A DNA stretch of 64,000 bases from Magicicada septendecula (GCA_034769895.1 CM068367.1:89401399-89465398); one strand, 5' to 3'. Counted from the stretch's first letter, positions 44,501-55,992 are shown. The notes: a model not told the origin generated them from the letters alone. Translations and numbers: made by a program.

Positions 44501-45480
44501 TAGATTTTTGTCAAAGTACGGGTGACCCATGTTTATACATATATAACAAAAATAATAATAAGATCTTGTTAGCAATTTATGTTGATGATGGACTTATTGC
44601 AGCTTCAAATGAAAGTTTGATTGATAAATTGTTGAATGATTTGAGTAAAAAATTTAAAATTACTAGTACTAAAGAAGTTACTAATTATCTTGGAATGGAA
44701 ATTTGTAGATTGACTGATGGGTTTGTTTTCATTCATCAAAGTACTTATATTAACAAAACCTTAGAAAATTTTAATATGTCAGAAGCTAATATTGTATCCA
44801 CGCCAATTGATTGTAATCATGATGAATATTTGTCAAAAACTATTGTAAGTAATGTACCTTATAGTGAAGCTGTCGGCAATTTGATGTTTTTGCAAATTGT
44901 AAGTCGTCCGGACATAAATTTTGCTGTAACTGTTGTATCTAGAGTTTTAGACAAACCAAGTGTAGCTCATTGGTCAATTGTTAAACGAATTTTACGTTAT
45001 CTAAAAGGTACGATTGATTTTGGATTACTATATTGTAAGGATGGCAACTTTAAAGCTTATAGTGATGCTGATTATGCTAGCGATACAGTTACACGTAAAT
45101 CAACTTCTGGCGTAGCTTGTATGTATGCAAATGCTGCAATTATTTGGCGAAGTAAGAAGCAACAATCTGTATCATTATCAACAACCGAGTCAGAATTTGT
45201 AAGTGCAGCATTAGCAACAACTGAAATAATGTGGTTAAAGAAGCTATTTAATGAATGCGATTGTAAGACTGATAAATATGATTTATATATAAATAATATG
45301 AGTGCATTAAAACTTATAAGTAATCCTGAATTCCATCAAAGGACAAAACATATTGATGTGAAATATAATTATGTACGTGATTGTTTTCAAAATGGAGAAA
45401 TTGATGTACATTATGTTAAAAGTGATGAACAAGTCGCTGATATACTTACGAAAGCTTTGTCAAAACCAAAATTTGTTTAA
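41529..45480 (+). pseudogene. Copia Gag-Pol polyprotein, broken
   Basis: ATG at 41529. An in-frame TGA at 41583 replaces the Trp expected in the NWHQW block. Gag runs to a double zinc knuckle (CYNCGRQGHLKRDC and CYMCKRKGHKSNNC, about 42228-42320). Protease: WIVDSGATDHM. Integrase: HHCC finger, then TDVCGPM, FDGGKEYDN and TPEQNSIAERGNR (DDE). RT: FGTIRL... region and YVDDGLIA. RNase H: AYSDADYASD, then HIDVKYNYVRD. The frame changes near 42655, 43055, 43610 and 44082. All domains are present in normal copia order, and the stop is at 45478-45480. Probably a passive copy or one damaged by assembly indels. Confidence 0.9.
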
Positions 45481-45559
45481 GATCTAAACTTGGACTTAAG
45501 AGTAAAAATGAATTTTCTTAAATTAATGTGATTGTGAGTATGTAGAGTTTTAGGGAGGG

Positions 45560-45925
45560 TGTTGAGAATATACTAGAAAACTCTACATTCATTTTTAAGT
45601 AAATGTACCTGTCATTGTAGAAGTGAAAGTTTGTGGGAGGTCGAGCTGCCTGGGCGGGGCCTCAACCCGCACACATGCGCGTTTACTATGAGAGTCTAGA
45701 AAAGTAATGTTCTCGAAGTTTTAAATAAAAGGAAAGATCTGGAAGCTGTTTTTCTATATAAATAGAGATGCACTCGATAAGTACAGGTTCAGTTTTAAAT
45801 GTGCTCTTGTAATGTGTATTTCGTGTGTCCGTTTTATGTATACTTGCTACTAAACTGTTCCTTCAATAAAGCGTGTGTTTGCTCCTGTACTTAAATTAGT
45901 CATTATTTTTACCCATACCTTAACA
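45560..45925 (+). repeat. Copia 3' LTR
   Basis: Matches the 5' LTR except for about three substitutions (for example TATTCAT versus TAGTCAT near the end). Preceded by the polypurine tract at about 45550-45559 and followed by the CCTAC duplication. Confidence 0.92.
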
Positions 45926-45952
45926 CCTACACTTCAGCACCATGTGTTACAG

Positions 45953-46516
45953 CAGTGGCGTAACTAGGAACTGCTCCTGGGTGAGCATGAGACTGGCTTC
46001 TTGGGGGGGGGGGGGGATGAGACTAACTTGAAGGTTGGTGTCCCTTTTTTTCTCAGGACAAATGATAAATTCAGGATTCTTCCCATATAGTTTTATAAAT
46101 ACGTTTTATAAATTCGTTGCGTCTCAACGTTTTTGAGTAAAACCGACGTATATGGAATCTAGTCGGCTTCAAACAAAAGAAAAACAAATTAAGACTAATC
46201 AACATTATATCATGAAATCAATCCCATTAAAGTAAACGACAATAACAAAATAAAAATACGCGTTATTGAAACATTGTTTACAAGATGCTTACTGACTGAA
46301 TTGATTTTCCTATATTTCATATTTTAAACGTATACGCTAATGCTGTGTAATAAACTTGTTTGTATATTACAAAAGAGTTACTACTAATATTAGCGTACAC
46401 AACTGAAAAAATAATAAAACAGCCTAAAAATTAACAGATTAACAAAATACGTCAACTTTTTCGACCATCTGGGGGGGGGGTCCTGTTCACCCCCTCCCCC
46501 AGTAAATACACCCCTG
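45953..46516 (+). mobile_element. G-run hAT-like MITE, copy 2
   Basis: Begins CAGTGGCGTAACTAGG and ends GTAAATACACCCCTG, with a 14-base G-run near the left end (about 46004-46017) and another near 46471. It is the longest, most complete copy of the family here. No 8-bp duplication is visible, which may reflect drift. Confidence 0.7.
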
Positions 46517-47425
46517 CATGAAATATGTTGCAAATACGTACTTTATTTTACCAAATTCACTGAAACCAACACGCATTTAACAGTACGCGCATCTGTCGGC
46601 ATTAAAGTTTGCCTGGAGTTGACAACAACTTGGCCGTTATACACGATGTTATGACACGGTTATCTATCTATATAGTCCCATGGCGACTGTGTGTCCTCAT
46701 GAAAGCTTGAAAGGTAAACAAAGTGCTGAGGGCAGCAAAAAACGTGGACGTGCCGCCCGAACAATGAATGAACACAAAGAAAGAGAGAGACAGAGAAGGA
46801 AGGAGAAAACTGGTCGTTAGTCGCATGGGTAGAGAAGCAGCTGGCAGGCCGACGACGACAGGTCTGTCCATATACCCGCTCCTAGCCGGTAGCTATATCT
46901 TACCAAACTGTTGTTGCTTTTGAAAGGTACCAGCCTTTTGTAACGTCGTTTCTATAGCGAATGTTTGTTTTCATATAGGTGTAAGTGTTTATACGTAAGT
47001 CGTGTTAAATTCCTATTAATAAAGATCATTCATATCTTCATTTTCTGTTTCAACTATGAGTTTATATTTTAATTGTTTAACGCACTAGTAGGGCTATACT
47101 GTACCCCGATTGACATAGTTAAAAAGAGTGTTGTGGATCAAAGTACAGGTGCACAGTTATTTCTGTTTTACGTAAAGGACTTGCCTGCTTTTATGAAACC
47201 TTTTAATGTAGTATAATACTGTTAATGGCACAACCGTACTTATCAACGACCCAAACGTAGAAGAGTAGAAATGTAGAAAACAACTGATTGTGACATTCAT
47301 TTGCAATACGAAGTTTGCTCGTAATACGTATGTTATAGGCCTAAAAGCGAGTTAATGTGCAGCTCGTGGCCGTCTTTCGAATCCCAGTTTCCACTGCCTT
47401 TTATCCTGACATATTCCTTTGTTTA
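46517..47425. other. Unannotated stretch
   Basis: No known repeat ends. About 46700-46840 reads as a basic, Lys/Arg/Glu-rich stretch (NEHKERERQRRKE) in one plus frame without a start or stop context that supports a gene. Confidence 0.35.
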
Positions 47426-47827
47426 CAGGGGTGTATTTACGGGTGGGGGGCGAACGGGACCGGAGCCCCCTCCCCCCCCAGAGGGTCGAAAACGTTGACG
47501 GATTTTGTTAATCTCTTAATTTTTAGAGTGTTTTATTATTATCTTCAGCTGTGTACGCTAGTATAGTAGTAACTCTTCTTTAAATATACAAACAGGTTTA
47601 TTACACAGCATTAGCGTACACGTTTGAATATAGGAAAATCAATTCAGTCAATAAGTATCTTGTAAACAATGATTCAGTACGCGTCTTTTTATTGTGTTAT
47701 TACTATTTACTTTAATGGGACTGCTTTCAGGATGTTATCACACGTTTTCAGCCAATTTAAAGATAGTAATGTTAATTAGTCTTAACTTGTTTTTTCTGTT
47801 GCATGAAGCCGACCGGACCCCGCCACA
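47426..47827 (-). mobile_element. G-run hAT-like MITE, copy 3 (inverted)
   Basis: Begins CAGGGGTGTATTTACGGG (plus strand) and runs through a G/C-run region to GACCCCGCCACA. It is flanked by a perfect 8-bp duplication, TTTGTTTA (47418-47425, 47828-47835). It confirms that this family makes 8-bp duplications. The far end has a small deletion compared with copy 1. Confidence 0.82.
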
Positions 47828-47835
47828 TTTGTTTA

Positions 47836-48637
47836 ACCCCCCTTCTATCCATTGCCTCTTTCACTTCTGTTTTTCCTAAGTGCTTTGTGCTCTTCCCTGT
47901 TTTCTTGTATTCGGTGGTGTCCATTCGGATACCTTCTTTGGCCATCTATTTTTAGGCGTTCTTTCAACCTGTCCGAACCATTTCGAGCGTTTTACTTCTA
48001 TTGTCTCTGTAACATCAAAGCTGTTGCCCATTTATTCCCGAATGTCTGCGTTTCTTGCTCTGTATCATCATCTTCACAACACGACATAGGCAAGGTGCTG
48101 CCTGTTCCACCTTCAAAAATCTTCCAGCCATCTCTTCCTGTCTCCACCCACGCACCTGTGTCCTATGGTTGGTATTTGCAAACTTGTTTCGCCAGTCTGG
48201 AATCTGACATTCATTCTAAGTGTTTTTCCGCCGTTGTTTGTAATCTATTGATTTTTCATTCAAATTAAAAACTTGTAACTCTTCTCTTATGGCCTCATTT
48301 CTTATACGGTCAAGTTTAGAACACCTTTTAACCCCTCTTAAGAATGCCATTTGCGAGGCCTGTATTTTACTGTCTTCTATTTGGCCGTTGTCCATAAATC
48401 ACACCCATAGGACAGTACAGGGACCGCCAAAACTTTGTAAAACTTTAATTTTGTATCTCGACGTACCTTGTTTCTAAAAATACGGTTGATTGTTCCACAG
48501 ATCGTCACGAACTTACCTAACTTAACATCAATAACATAATTCCTATCATAACCAGTATCATTTCCCAAATCATTAAAATGGCTCACCTGTTCTAGAATTC
48601 GATTACTAATCATTATTTTTGTTCTCCTTACCTCCAA
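47836..48637 (-). pseudogene. Non-LTR RT C-terminal region, minus strand
   Basis: Minus-strand frame 48637-48377 contains ILEQVSHFNDLGND, KLGKFVTICGTINR and VLAVPVLSYGCDLW, the post-RT blocks of insect LINEs. Further downstream (about 48000-47830) a broken frame gives KWFGQVERT and a W.P...RKQGR segment. Frame breaks make it inactive. Confidence 0.75.
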
Positions 48638-48649
48638 GTACCATTACCA

Positions 48650-48949
48650 CGACTAAGAGAACATCGTAAGACTCGTATAAGTTCAACGAATACAATCGCT
48701 AGGTCACCCAGAATGGGTGGACGATCAGCGTTTGCCAAAGAAAATCCTGAGGGCATAAGTGTATAAAAGTAGAAAGAGGGGTCGACCTAGGATAAGATGG
48801 TTGGATAATGTGCTGGAAGATCTTAGAAGAATGGTCGTGAGGGGTTACGCTGAGATGGTAACGGAGAGGAGACGTTGGGAAGAGGAAGATTGGTATTGCA
48901 GACCAGGGCTCACGATGGGCTGTAGTGGTGAAGAAGAAGAAGAAGAATG
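48650..48949 (+). pseudogene. Non-LTR RT tail with (GAA)n end
   Basis: Broken plus-strand frame: DDQRLPKKIL, then KSRKRGRPRIRWLDNVLEDLRR and a RRRWEEED block, ending in (AGA)n (48929-48947). This is the last part of a LINE ORF2 plus a microsatellite tail. It abuts the fragment at 47836-48637 in opposite orientation, so the two are separate insertions. The MULE inserted just behind the tail. Confidence 0.75.
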
Positions 48950-48976
48950 AACTAAGACTTTCTTATGGGACGGACT

Positions 48977-49053
48977 CGAACTCGGCAACGCTAAGTAGCA
49001 AAAAATAAGGTTGGGGAAAAGGGTCAGTTAATCCCACGCACGAACTCGGCAAC
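48977..49053 (+). repeat. MULE left terminal motif array (2 copies)
   Basis: CGAACTCGGCAAC at 48977-48989 and GCACGAACTCGGCAAC at 49038-49053. They are inverted relative to the three copies at the right end. Confidence 0.8.
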
Positions 49054-49313
49054 TCTCTCCTCAGGTAGCATAAGCAAGGCCGGTTCTCTGAGGCGACCTT
49101 GAGTCATCGCAATGCAGGCAGGAGACAATACCGTTGGATTTTCCAAGTCTTGCTGGAATGCATTAGTCACTGTGGAGAGGCGTTTACAGGTCAGTCGGGT
49201 GGGTGACACCTAATAGTTAACACTTATGGTAGCATAGATTGTGTCAATTTTCTAAGCGTGCTGTTAAAGTGATATTTATTTTATTTAGTTATTTATTTAT
49301 TAAATATTGAGAA

Positions 49314-52262
49314 ATGGAAGAGAGGCATGTGTTACAGACTATTTTTAATGAACGCGGTAATGTTCACCTCATGTGCAATAATTTTAAATTCAAGCCGTAT
49401 CGCTTTGTTAAAGGGACAGAAGAACGTGGATGGAGGTGCTGTGGGAGAAACTCTAAGTGTAGTGTTAAACTTTTTACTGTAGGTAGTGAAAACTTATTCT
49501 CACGCCTAGAAGGTATTCACGATCACGACCCATTTCAAGAAAAAGATATAAATAGGAAATCAATATCAAACTCAATCAAAAGGAAAGGTGAAAGCTTAGA
49601 TGAAAGACCATCTAAGCTTATTCGGAAGGAAATAGGTGACAGTCCGTCAACCCTAGACACACTAACGAGACACGATGTCAGATTGATTAGAAACAATATG
49701 ACTCATGCTAGGTTAAAGAGCCTGCCAAAACCACCTAAATCTGCAACTGATCTCCAGTTGGCTTTAAATCAAATGGACATAACAACTACAAAAGAAGAAA
49801 ATTTTCTTCTAAAAAATGACATAGAAAAAGGTTTTGTAGTTTTTTCAACAGATTCGAATCTAAAATATCTATGTGAACAGGAAACTTTTCTGATGGATGG
49901 CACTTTTGAGTATGCGTCAAAGCATTTTCAGCAGATATTTACTATCCACAGTTATGCGGGGGGTTTTATATTCCACTTGTATTCAGCCTGCTGAAAGACA
50001 AAAAGAAAGACACATATTTCAATATTTTGGAGTTTCTAAAAAATGAATGCAAGAAGAGGAAACTTATTTTTAAACCAAATACTATAGTTATTGATTTTGA
50101 AATATCAATAGATGAAAGCATCAAGGCGGGCTTTCCAGAAATCAAGATCGTTGGCTGTCGATTAAATCTGGCTCAAGCCTGGTAAGTTCAACTACTAAAT
50201 TTTAATACTTTTCTTCGGGATTAAAATTTTATAATTTACGCTATGTTCAAGGGAGTAGCAACAGTTATGCACGTTTTTTTTTGGATTCAACATTTCTGTG
50301 AACACCCCTGTTGTTATAATTTTTTTATGGAACATGTAATTAAAACATGTTTTACTCATGGTGTTTTTCTGCCATGAACAGACTAACACGGATCCAACGA
50401 GGAACCAACCCGTTTTATAGTTATTGAGATACAAATATAAATACTGTAAACCTGGCCGCCGTTTCGTTTAGGTTAAGGAATATCTTAAATCTAGCTTAAT
50501 AATATTTATGATATATCTGGGCCTTTAAAATGATACATTACTTGACTGCTTTTGAGAATTTATTTTTTGTAAAAATTATAATTTTGAGTGAAAAACCAAT
50601 CTTTAAATATTGATTGAAATCTAAATACTGATTGAAAGTTGTAGTTCCTCTATCTTCAACGTGGTAAGGTATGGGAAAAAGATGGGGGACATAAATTTAT
50701 TTCATTATGATGTGTAAAATTTTAATATGACATGCATAGAATTTAGAAAATCATCAATTTATCTGAAGATTATGTTATTTTACCTAAATTTCAAAGTAAT
50801 TATTATAAAATACATACCGTACGCATAAAAATAACTGGTGTAATGGAAACCGGTAGCATAATGGCCCGGCAAGACAGAGACATTTATTTTTCTCCACAAA
50901 ATTATTGGAAAATGTCCTTTACCGAATTTCATCAAAATCGGTTGGTTAGTTCCTGAGATCTAGCCCGGAATGACGGACGGATGGACGGACAGATCTTCAT
51001 CACTGAGATTAAAAAAAACAAATGATCTTGTTGTTTAAAATTAAATTTTATTGCATGTAACTATTGCTATTTAATACAAATATATAACTATTGCTATGTT
51101 ATTCAAATGAAAATAATAAAAATCAATCTTCTACTTGATTTGTACAACCACCTACATGTTGGTAAGTGTTTGGATGCAAAATTTAATTAAAAATTTTAAA
51201 AAATTAATTTTTTTTATAACAACATCTACATGCTGGTCACTGTTTAAATGCAAAATTTGGTTCCAATCCGTTCAGCCGTTTGACCGTGATGAGGCCTCGT
51301 AGCGCGTTCAAGCTTTGATACGTTCCTGTTGTTACCGGGAAACAGTATATAATTCAAATTGATATTACATTTATCATTAAGCTTAATACAATGATACTAC
51401 CTACTAAGTACCGTATATATCATAGTTATTTTTACAAATTTTTGGAAAACATAATCAACTAGCTGAAATTGAATTCCGATAGTTTCGGATTTCTTACGAA
51501 AAGAATATATCGATTGCAATCAAATTCATTTCATTTCACTCAATTTCTTAGTTCACTAAATTTATTTTTTGCGTTTCAGGTGGCGAAAGATACAGAAACT
51601 AGGTTTGGCGACCGTATACAAAAAGAATGATGACGAAAAGGGTCAGTGGCTGCACTACATGTTTGGGTTAACTTATTTGAATCCCAAAGACGTCCCTGAA
51701 GTCTTCAGTGACTTGATCAGCATTCAACCACAAGATGAAAAACTCACCAAATTTGCTGATTATACTTTGTGAAGGGCAGAGTTCTGTTTGAACTTAAGTT
51801 CCAGTGATTGAAACCTGCGAATAGCTCCGTGAAGAGAATCGCTCAAATGAGAATTGTATAACCTGCGTGGTAGGGATACCACAAATCTGCCATCATTTAA
51901 CCGAAAAGTACATTGATGATGAAGGACCTACAATATTTCCACCAAACATTTGGGCAGAAGATTCAGCTTCATTGTCGAGGACAACGAACGCCTGTGAAAG
52001 TTTTCACTCAAGGTTCAATGCTGCATGTGAATCTCCTCATCCCAACATCTATAGGTTCGTCAAAAGTCTGAATGATGAACAGATCGATACGTACATCAGA
52101 ATAAACAGCGCAAAAAGAGGCCATATAATAAAAACAGACTCGGACACTAAAAAAAGGCAAGAATACATTCAAAATAAATTAGATCAGCTCAAAGGTGGCG
52201 ATATCACTAAACTACAGTTTGTAAAATGTGTTTCGTACGTAGTAGCTGCGACAAAAAAATAG
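49314..52262 (+). pseudogene. MULE transposase (FLYWCH finger, DDE core), spliced, two breaks
   Basis: ATG at 49314. Residues about 10-65 form a FLYWCH-like finger (FKPYRFVKG, then RGWRCCGRNSKC, HDHDPF). The core begins with FLMDGTFEYASKHFQQIFTI (first Asp). A frame change in the G6 run (49958-49963) precedes the IPLVFSLLKDKKKDTY block. IVIDFEIS gives the second Asp, followed by GC-RLNLAQAWWRKIQ. The donor GTAAGT at 50182 and the acceptor TTTCAG at 51579 join in phase to give AQAWWRKIQ. In exon 2 the frame breaks between about 51770 and 51867, then resumes with PNIWAEDS and RTTNACESFHSRFN (third acidic residue), ending at 52262. The usual GC.FHL histidine block reads RLN. Inactive as written. 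Confidence 0.85.
50182..51579 (+). other. MULE transposase intron (1.4 kb) with dispersed-repeat content
   Basis: GT-AG intron. Internally, about 50920-51000 contains a TTTCATCAAAATCGGTTGG string and an ACGGACGGATGGACGGACAG string. About 51250-51300 has GGTTCCAATCCGTTCAGCCG. Such strings belong to very common arthropod dispersed repeats, so a second, older element seems to sit in the intron. Confidence 0.6.
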
Positions 52263-53164
52263 GACCCCTGTTTATACTTGTGAATAGTTGTTTTTAAAAA
52301 TATTGTGTGATATTTTAATACGTAATAGTAAGTATTATTATCCGTTTACTAATTCTACTGCACCCTTTGTAACTGGTAGCATTATTTATAACAGTTTTTA
52401 TTATTTTTTACTGTAAAAACGTTTTTACTTTGAATCGATTCTTTCTGCTTAACTTAATTTAATAGTACACTACACTACTAAGTTTTAATAGTGGTTATAG
52501 AATCTTTCATTGTTATGTGCTTACGTTTGTATATTTTTATTACTCAGACTTTTTCGTGATATTTTCATATGTGCTAGTAAATAAGCAGCATTTGTAGTAA
52601 ACTGATAATACAGTAAAATTATGATTGATCTTCATTAAACATGTTTTAGTACACAACATTTTTGTTTTTCTTCACAAACCAATGAATGACTTAAAATAAC
52701 TGCAACTTTTAGTTACACGTGTTATAGTTAGATTTTTTATGTGAGTGCGCAAACTCTTTAGACCACGAAGTGGACTTGAGATAACATTTGGGTATTGCAG
52801 GATATCTATTTTCAACACAGGTGGTACAAATTCAAAGAAAACTATAAAGACACTGTATTGGTACGTGCAATGAACTGACTTAGGTAAGAGAAGAGGTTGC
52901 ATTGCAGTGTATTTGGCTGTGAACTTCGTGCCGCTGTGATTTTTTAAAGTTGGTACTGCGATGAGGCGTCCAGTCCAGTAAATTAAAAAAAAAAAAGCAT
53001 TTTAACTTTTGATGGCTAAAACAGAATTAAAAACTATTTTACAAAATATTCGTTTTAATTTAAGCTTTACAAGGACGAGACAAATTTATTCCTAGTATTT
53101 TTCTACTATCCCTTGCGCTAGTGATTTTCTTGGAAGTAGGCCTTTACTCCCCTCCCCTCCCCCA

Positions 53165-53265
53165 GTTGCCGAGTTCGTGCGTTTGCTCAGGGGACGGTTT
53201 TGGGACAGTTGCCGAATTCGTGCGTTTGATTTTACCAAAGCAGGTAAAAGTTGCCGAGTTCGTGC
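53165..53265 (+). repeat. MULE right terminal motif array (3 copies)
   Basis: GTTGCCGAGTTCGTGCGTTT (53165), GTTGCCGAATTCGTGCGTTT (53208) and GTTGCCGAGTTCGTGC (53250), spaced 43 and 42 bases apart. The regular period suggests two turns more or less of a fixed binding arrangement. Function as transposase-binding sites is inferred. Confidence 0.85.
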
Positions 53266-53279
53266 AAGACGTTCTTATG

Positions 53280-54138
53280 TAGGCCTATTCGTAAGCATAA
53301 AGTAATAAGACAATAACACAAAGTGCAGTAATAGATTATTTCGTTATTTTTATGAAATGAAATTTATATACAGTGAAAAACTATAGAGAGTCTATTAGCA
53401 TGTATCGATTTATTAAGTCCGTGTTATTTAAAATTATATTTTCAAAAAATTAAAAATAACATTTTAAATTTACAATCGATACATATTTAAATCACTATTG
53501 ATTTAATGTCAGTAAATTAAGAATACACTATATACACGTATATATTTATGCTTTATACATGTGAGTAATATTACATAATTCCTTATTATTTATATGGAAG
53601 CAAAACGGAAAAAGAAAAATTAGTACTAACTGACGACGATATAAATGAATATATTAGCGACTTTTTTAAAAATTCTGGTTTGTTTTCACAAACTTCTCAT
53701 CCAAGAAAATACCACTTGAGCAATAGCCTATATTTTATAGCTGCCGTCGTTAAGTTGAGAAAACGTGACGAATGAAGTCAATCAAGTCAGCTGTGGAATG
53801 AACGAGGTTGCACAACCGCAGGTTTTATTTTACCTGGCTTTGTTTGGTGGGATTTAGATTGTGCGTGTCGGTGTGTATGCGTACGCATATATTACATTAC
53901 AGCTGTCGCAAACCAGAGACCAATCAAGTTTCATCACGGATCCTTTTTCATAAATAGTTCAAGCGTTATGTAGACGCACATCTAACTTCACTTTTTAATC
54001 ACTACTGTCCACATATGTGTAATATTCTGTTAATGAAATCGTACTGTAATAATTTTTATGAATTTTTTTAACTTCTAACAATTTATTTATTTTTTAAATT
54101 TTCAATTTATTCGTAAAATAATCAAATTGTAAAGAAGG
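53280..54138. other. Unannotated AT-rich stretch
   Basis: No frame or repeat end recognised. A short run near 53620-53720 reads open in one frame but has no known motif. Confidence 0.35.
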
Positions 54139-54313
54139 CAGTGGCGTACCTATAATTTGGCCTGGGGCGGGGGTCCGGGGTCAAGTCGGCTTCATACGAA
54201 AGAAAAAACACGTTACGACTAATCAAAATTACTATCTTTAAAGCGGGCGATAATATCCTGAAGTTAGTCGTATTAAAGTAAACGGCAATAACACAATAAA
54301 AATACGCGATATT

Positions 54314-54467
54314 CATCATCATCATCATCATCACCATCTGCAAGGATTAAACCAAGGATGGTCTCTTCCGGTCTCAAACAGTCAAAGAGTCTAGAGATGG
54401 TCACTCCAGCACTTCCTCGGACGTCCCACACCTCTCCGTCCTTTCGGCTTATAGTTCCATATTTGAA
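54314..54467 (-). pseudogene. Non-LTR 3' end with (GAT)n tail in the MITE
   Basis: Inverted copy of the 3' end seen at 38940-39085, starting (plus strand) with (ATC)n. A 10-bp duplication with one mismatch, ACGCG(A/T)TATT, lies at 54304-54313 and 54468-54477. Strongly 5'-truncated. Confidence 0.8.
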
Positions 54468-54705
54468 ACGCGTTATTGAAACATATTTTACAAGACACTC
54501 TACCTATTCGTAGAGTGCGGTTATAAGTCTGTGCTCCGTTATCTCTTGTGTTATTGTTTTGTTATGTTTATGAATATAGTTTATCATCTTAGTTTAACAT
54601 TTATCTAATCTGTATATACTGTGTCTGTTTAGACTTCCAGTGCGTGCGTGCGCTGTGTGTGTGTGATTGTGTGTTAGTGTGTGTCCAACTTGTCAACATA
54701 CAATA

Positions 54706-55990
54706 ATGAATTATCAGCAACCAGGCCTGTCAACTAACGTTGAACCTGTTCCTACAGTCCACTCAGGAACTTCAGTACCTCCAATGTCGCAAAATGCCCC
54801 TCAATCCTATAACAGCAACAGCCAGGCAGAAATGTTAATGTTGATTTCACACAACACGGATCCCACAGCTGGCAGATGGTGAAAAACGAAAAAGAAGTCG
54901 TCAATCTTCAGAAAACACATCTGAAACACACACTCAGCTTAATGACCACAATAGATTTACGGTGTTACCTATAGATGACCCTGATGACGTTCAACCTACT
55001 CAAGTCTTAGCTCAGCCGAAAGTACCTAGACCTCCTCCTGTATACCTTCATGGTATCGTCAATTACAGTGAAATGATCAATAATCTTACAGCAATTTTGG
55101 AATCAGAACAGTACAGTACTAAATCGTTCGATGACAATACGGTGAAAATCAACACTTTTGCACCTGATTCTTACAGAAAATTAATTCGTCACCTCGAGGA
55201 CGAAAAAATTATTTACCATACTTATCAAATTAAAGACCAGCGAGCATACCGGGTTGTCATAAGAAACATTCATCCTAGCATCGGTGTACACTTTATTAAA
55301 GAAGCACTAAAAGAAAAAGGACACTCGGTCAGAAACATAATCAACGTTCGACACAGAGTCGAGAAAACACCCCTCCCTCTCTTCTTTGTTGATCTTGAAC
55401 CTGCAGCAAACAATAAACAAATATATAGGCTAAGGTCTTTAGGTAACATGCAGATTGCTGTAGAACCACCTCGGAGAAAAAACTTTATCATACAGTGCAC
55501 TCGTTGTCAGTCATACGGTCACAGTAAGACGTATTGTAGGAAACCTTTCCAGTGTGTCAAGTGCGGAGGTGAACACAACTCCGCAACTTGTTCCAAATCT
55601 AAGGATACACCAGCCACATGTGCATTATGCGATGGTCCTCATACAGCTAATTATAAGGGCTGTGAAGTTTATCAAAACCTGCAGGCCAGAAAAAGCCCCG
55701 TACGAAACTCCACACCTAGGAGAACCCCTTCAATGTTTAGGACTATGAACACGGAACAGAACATGAATACCCGTAACGTCTCTTCTCCTACTTACGCTCA
55801 AATTGCAGGACTACCGCAACACTCAGAATCATCGCCCCCTTATGACAGCAATCTCAAACAGACAGCAAATGAGGACATCACTCTTTCACACTTCCTGACA
55901 AAATTCGAGACTATGTTCAGTCAACTCATGCAGCAAAATAGCGTCATGCTTAATCTCCTTACAACACTTGTCAATAAACTTTCTAATTAA
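54706..55990 (+). pseudogene. Jockey ORF1 protein, one frameshift
   Basis: ATG at 54706 (MNYQQPGLSTNVEP). The frame shifts near 54873, then a Lys/Arg-rich stretch leads to LPIDDPDDVQPTQ. The middle carries a PRE_C2HC-like domain (YHTYQIKDQRAYRVVIRNIH). The C-terminal part has three CCHC-type knuckles: CTRCQSYGHSKTYC, CVKCGGEHNSATC, CALCDGPHTANYKGC. ORF1 proteins of this clade bind element RNA. The stop TAA is two bases before the ORF2 ATG. Confidence 0.88.
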
Positions 55991-55992
55991 TA

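Larger units (their letters stand above)
41086..45925 (+). mobile_element. Ty1/copia retrotransposon with nearly identical LTRs
   Basis: LTRs 41086-41451 and 45560-45925 (366 bp each, TGTTGAG...TTAACA/CTCAACA) differ at about three positions. A 5-bp target duplication, CCTAC, flanks the element (41081-41085, 45926-45930). The PBS follows the left LTR directly, and a polypurine tract, TTTTAGGGAGGG, precedes the right LTR. Gene order gag, protease, integrase, RT, RNase H is that of copia. The coding region is broken by one stop and about four frameshifts in spite of the young LTRs. Confidence 0.95.
48968..53271 (+). mobile_element. MULE DNA transposon with FLYWCH-type transposase
   Basis: Flanked by TTCTTATG on both sides (48960-48967 and 53272-53279). 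Both ends carry arrays of a GTTGCCGAGTTCGTGC motif in inverted orientation. The internal gene encodes a zinc-finger plus MULE transposase with an intron. The 4.3-kb size and an 8-9-bp duplication fit Mutator-like elements. The outermost 9 bases of the two ends do not match well, so the exact boundary is less certain than the motif arrays. Confidence 0.8.

Noticed and set aside
45995..46020. Telomere-like or quadruplex-forming G tracts
   Set aside because: They are internal parts of the MITE family at fixed positions and show no telomeric unit repetition.
46700..46840. Basic Lys/Arg-rich coding stretch as part of a gene
   Set aside because: No start, splice signals or homologous motif were visible. 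It is probably a chance frame in a repeat.
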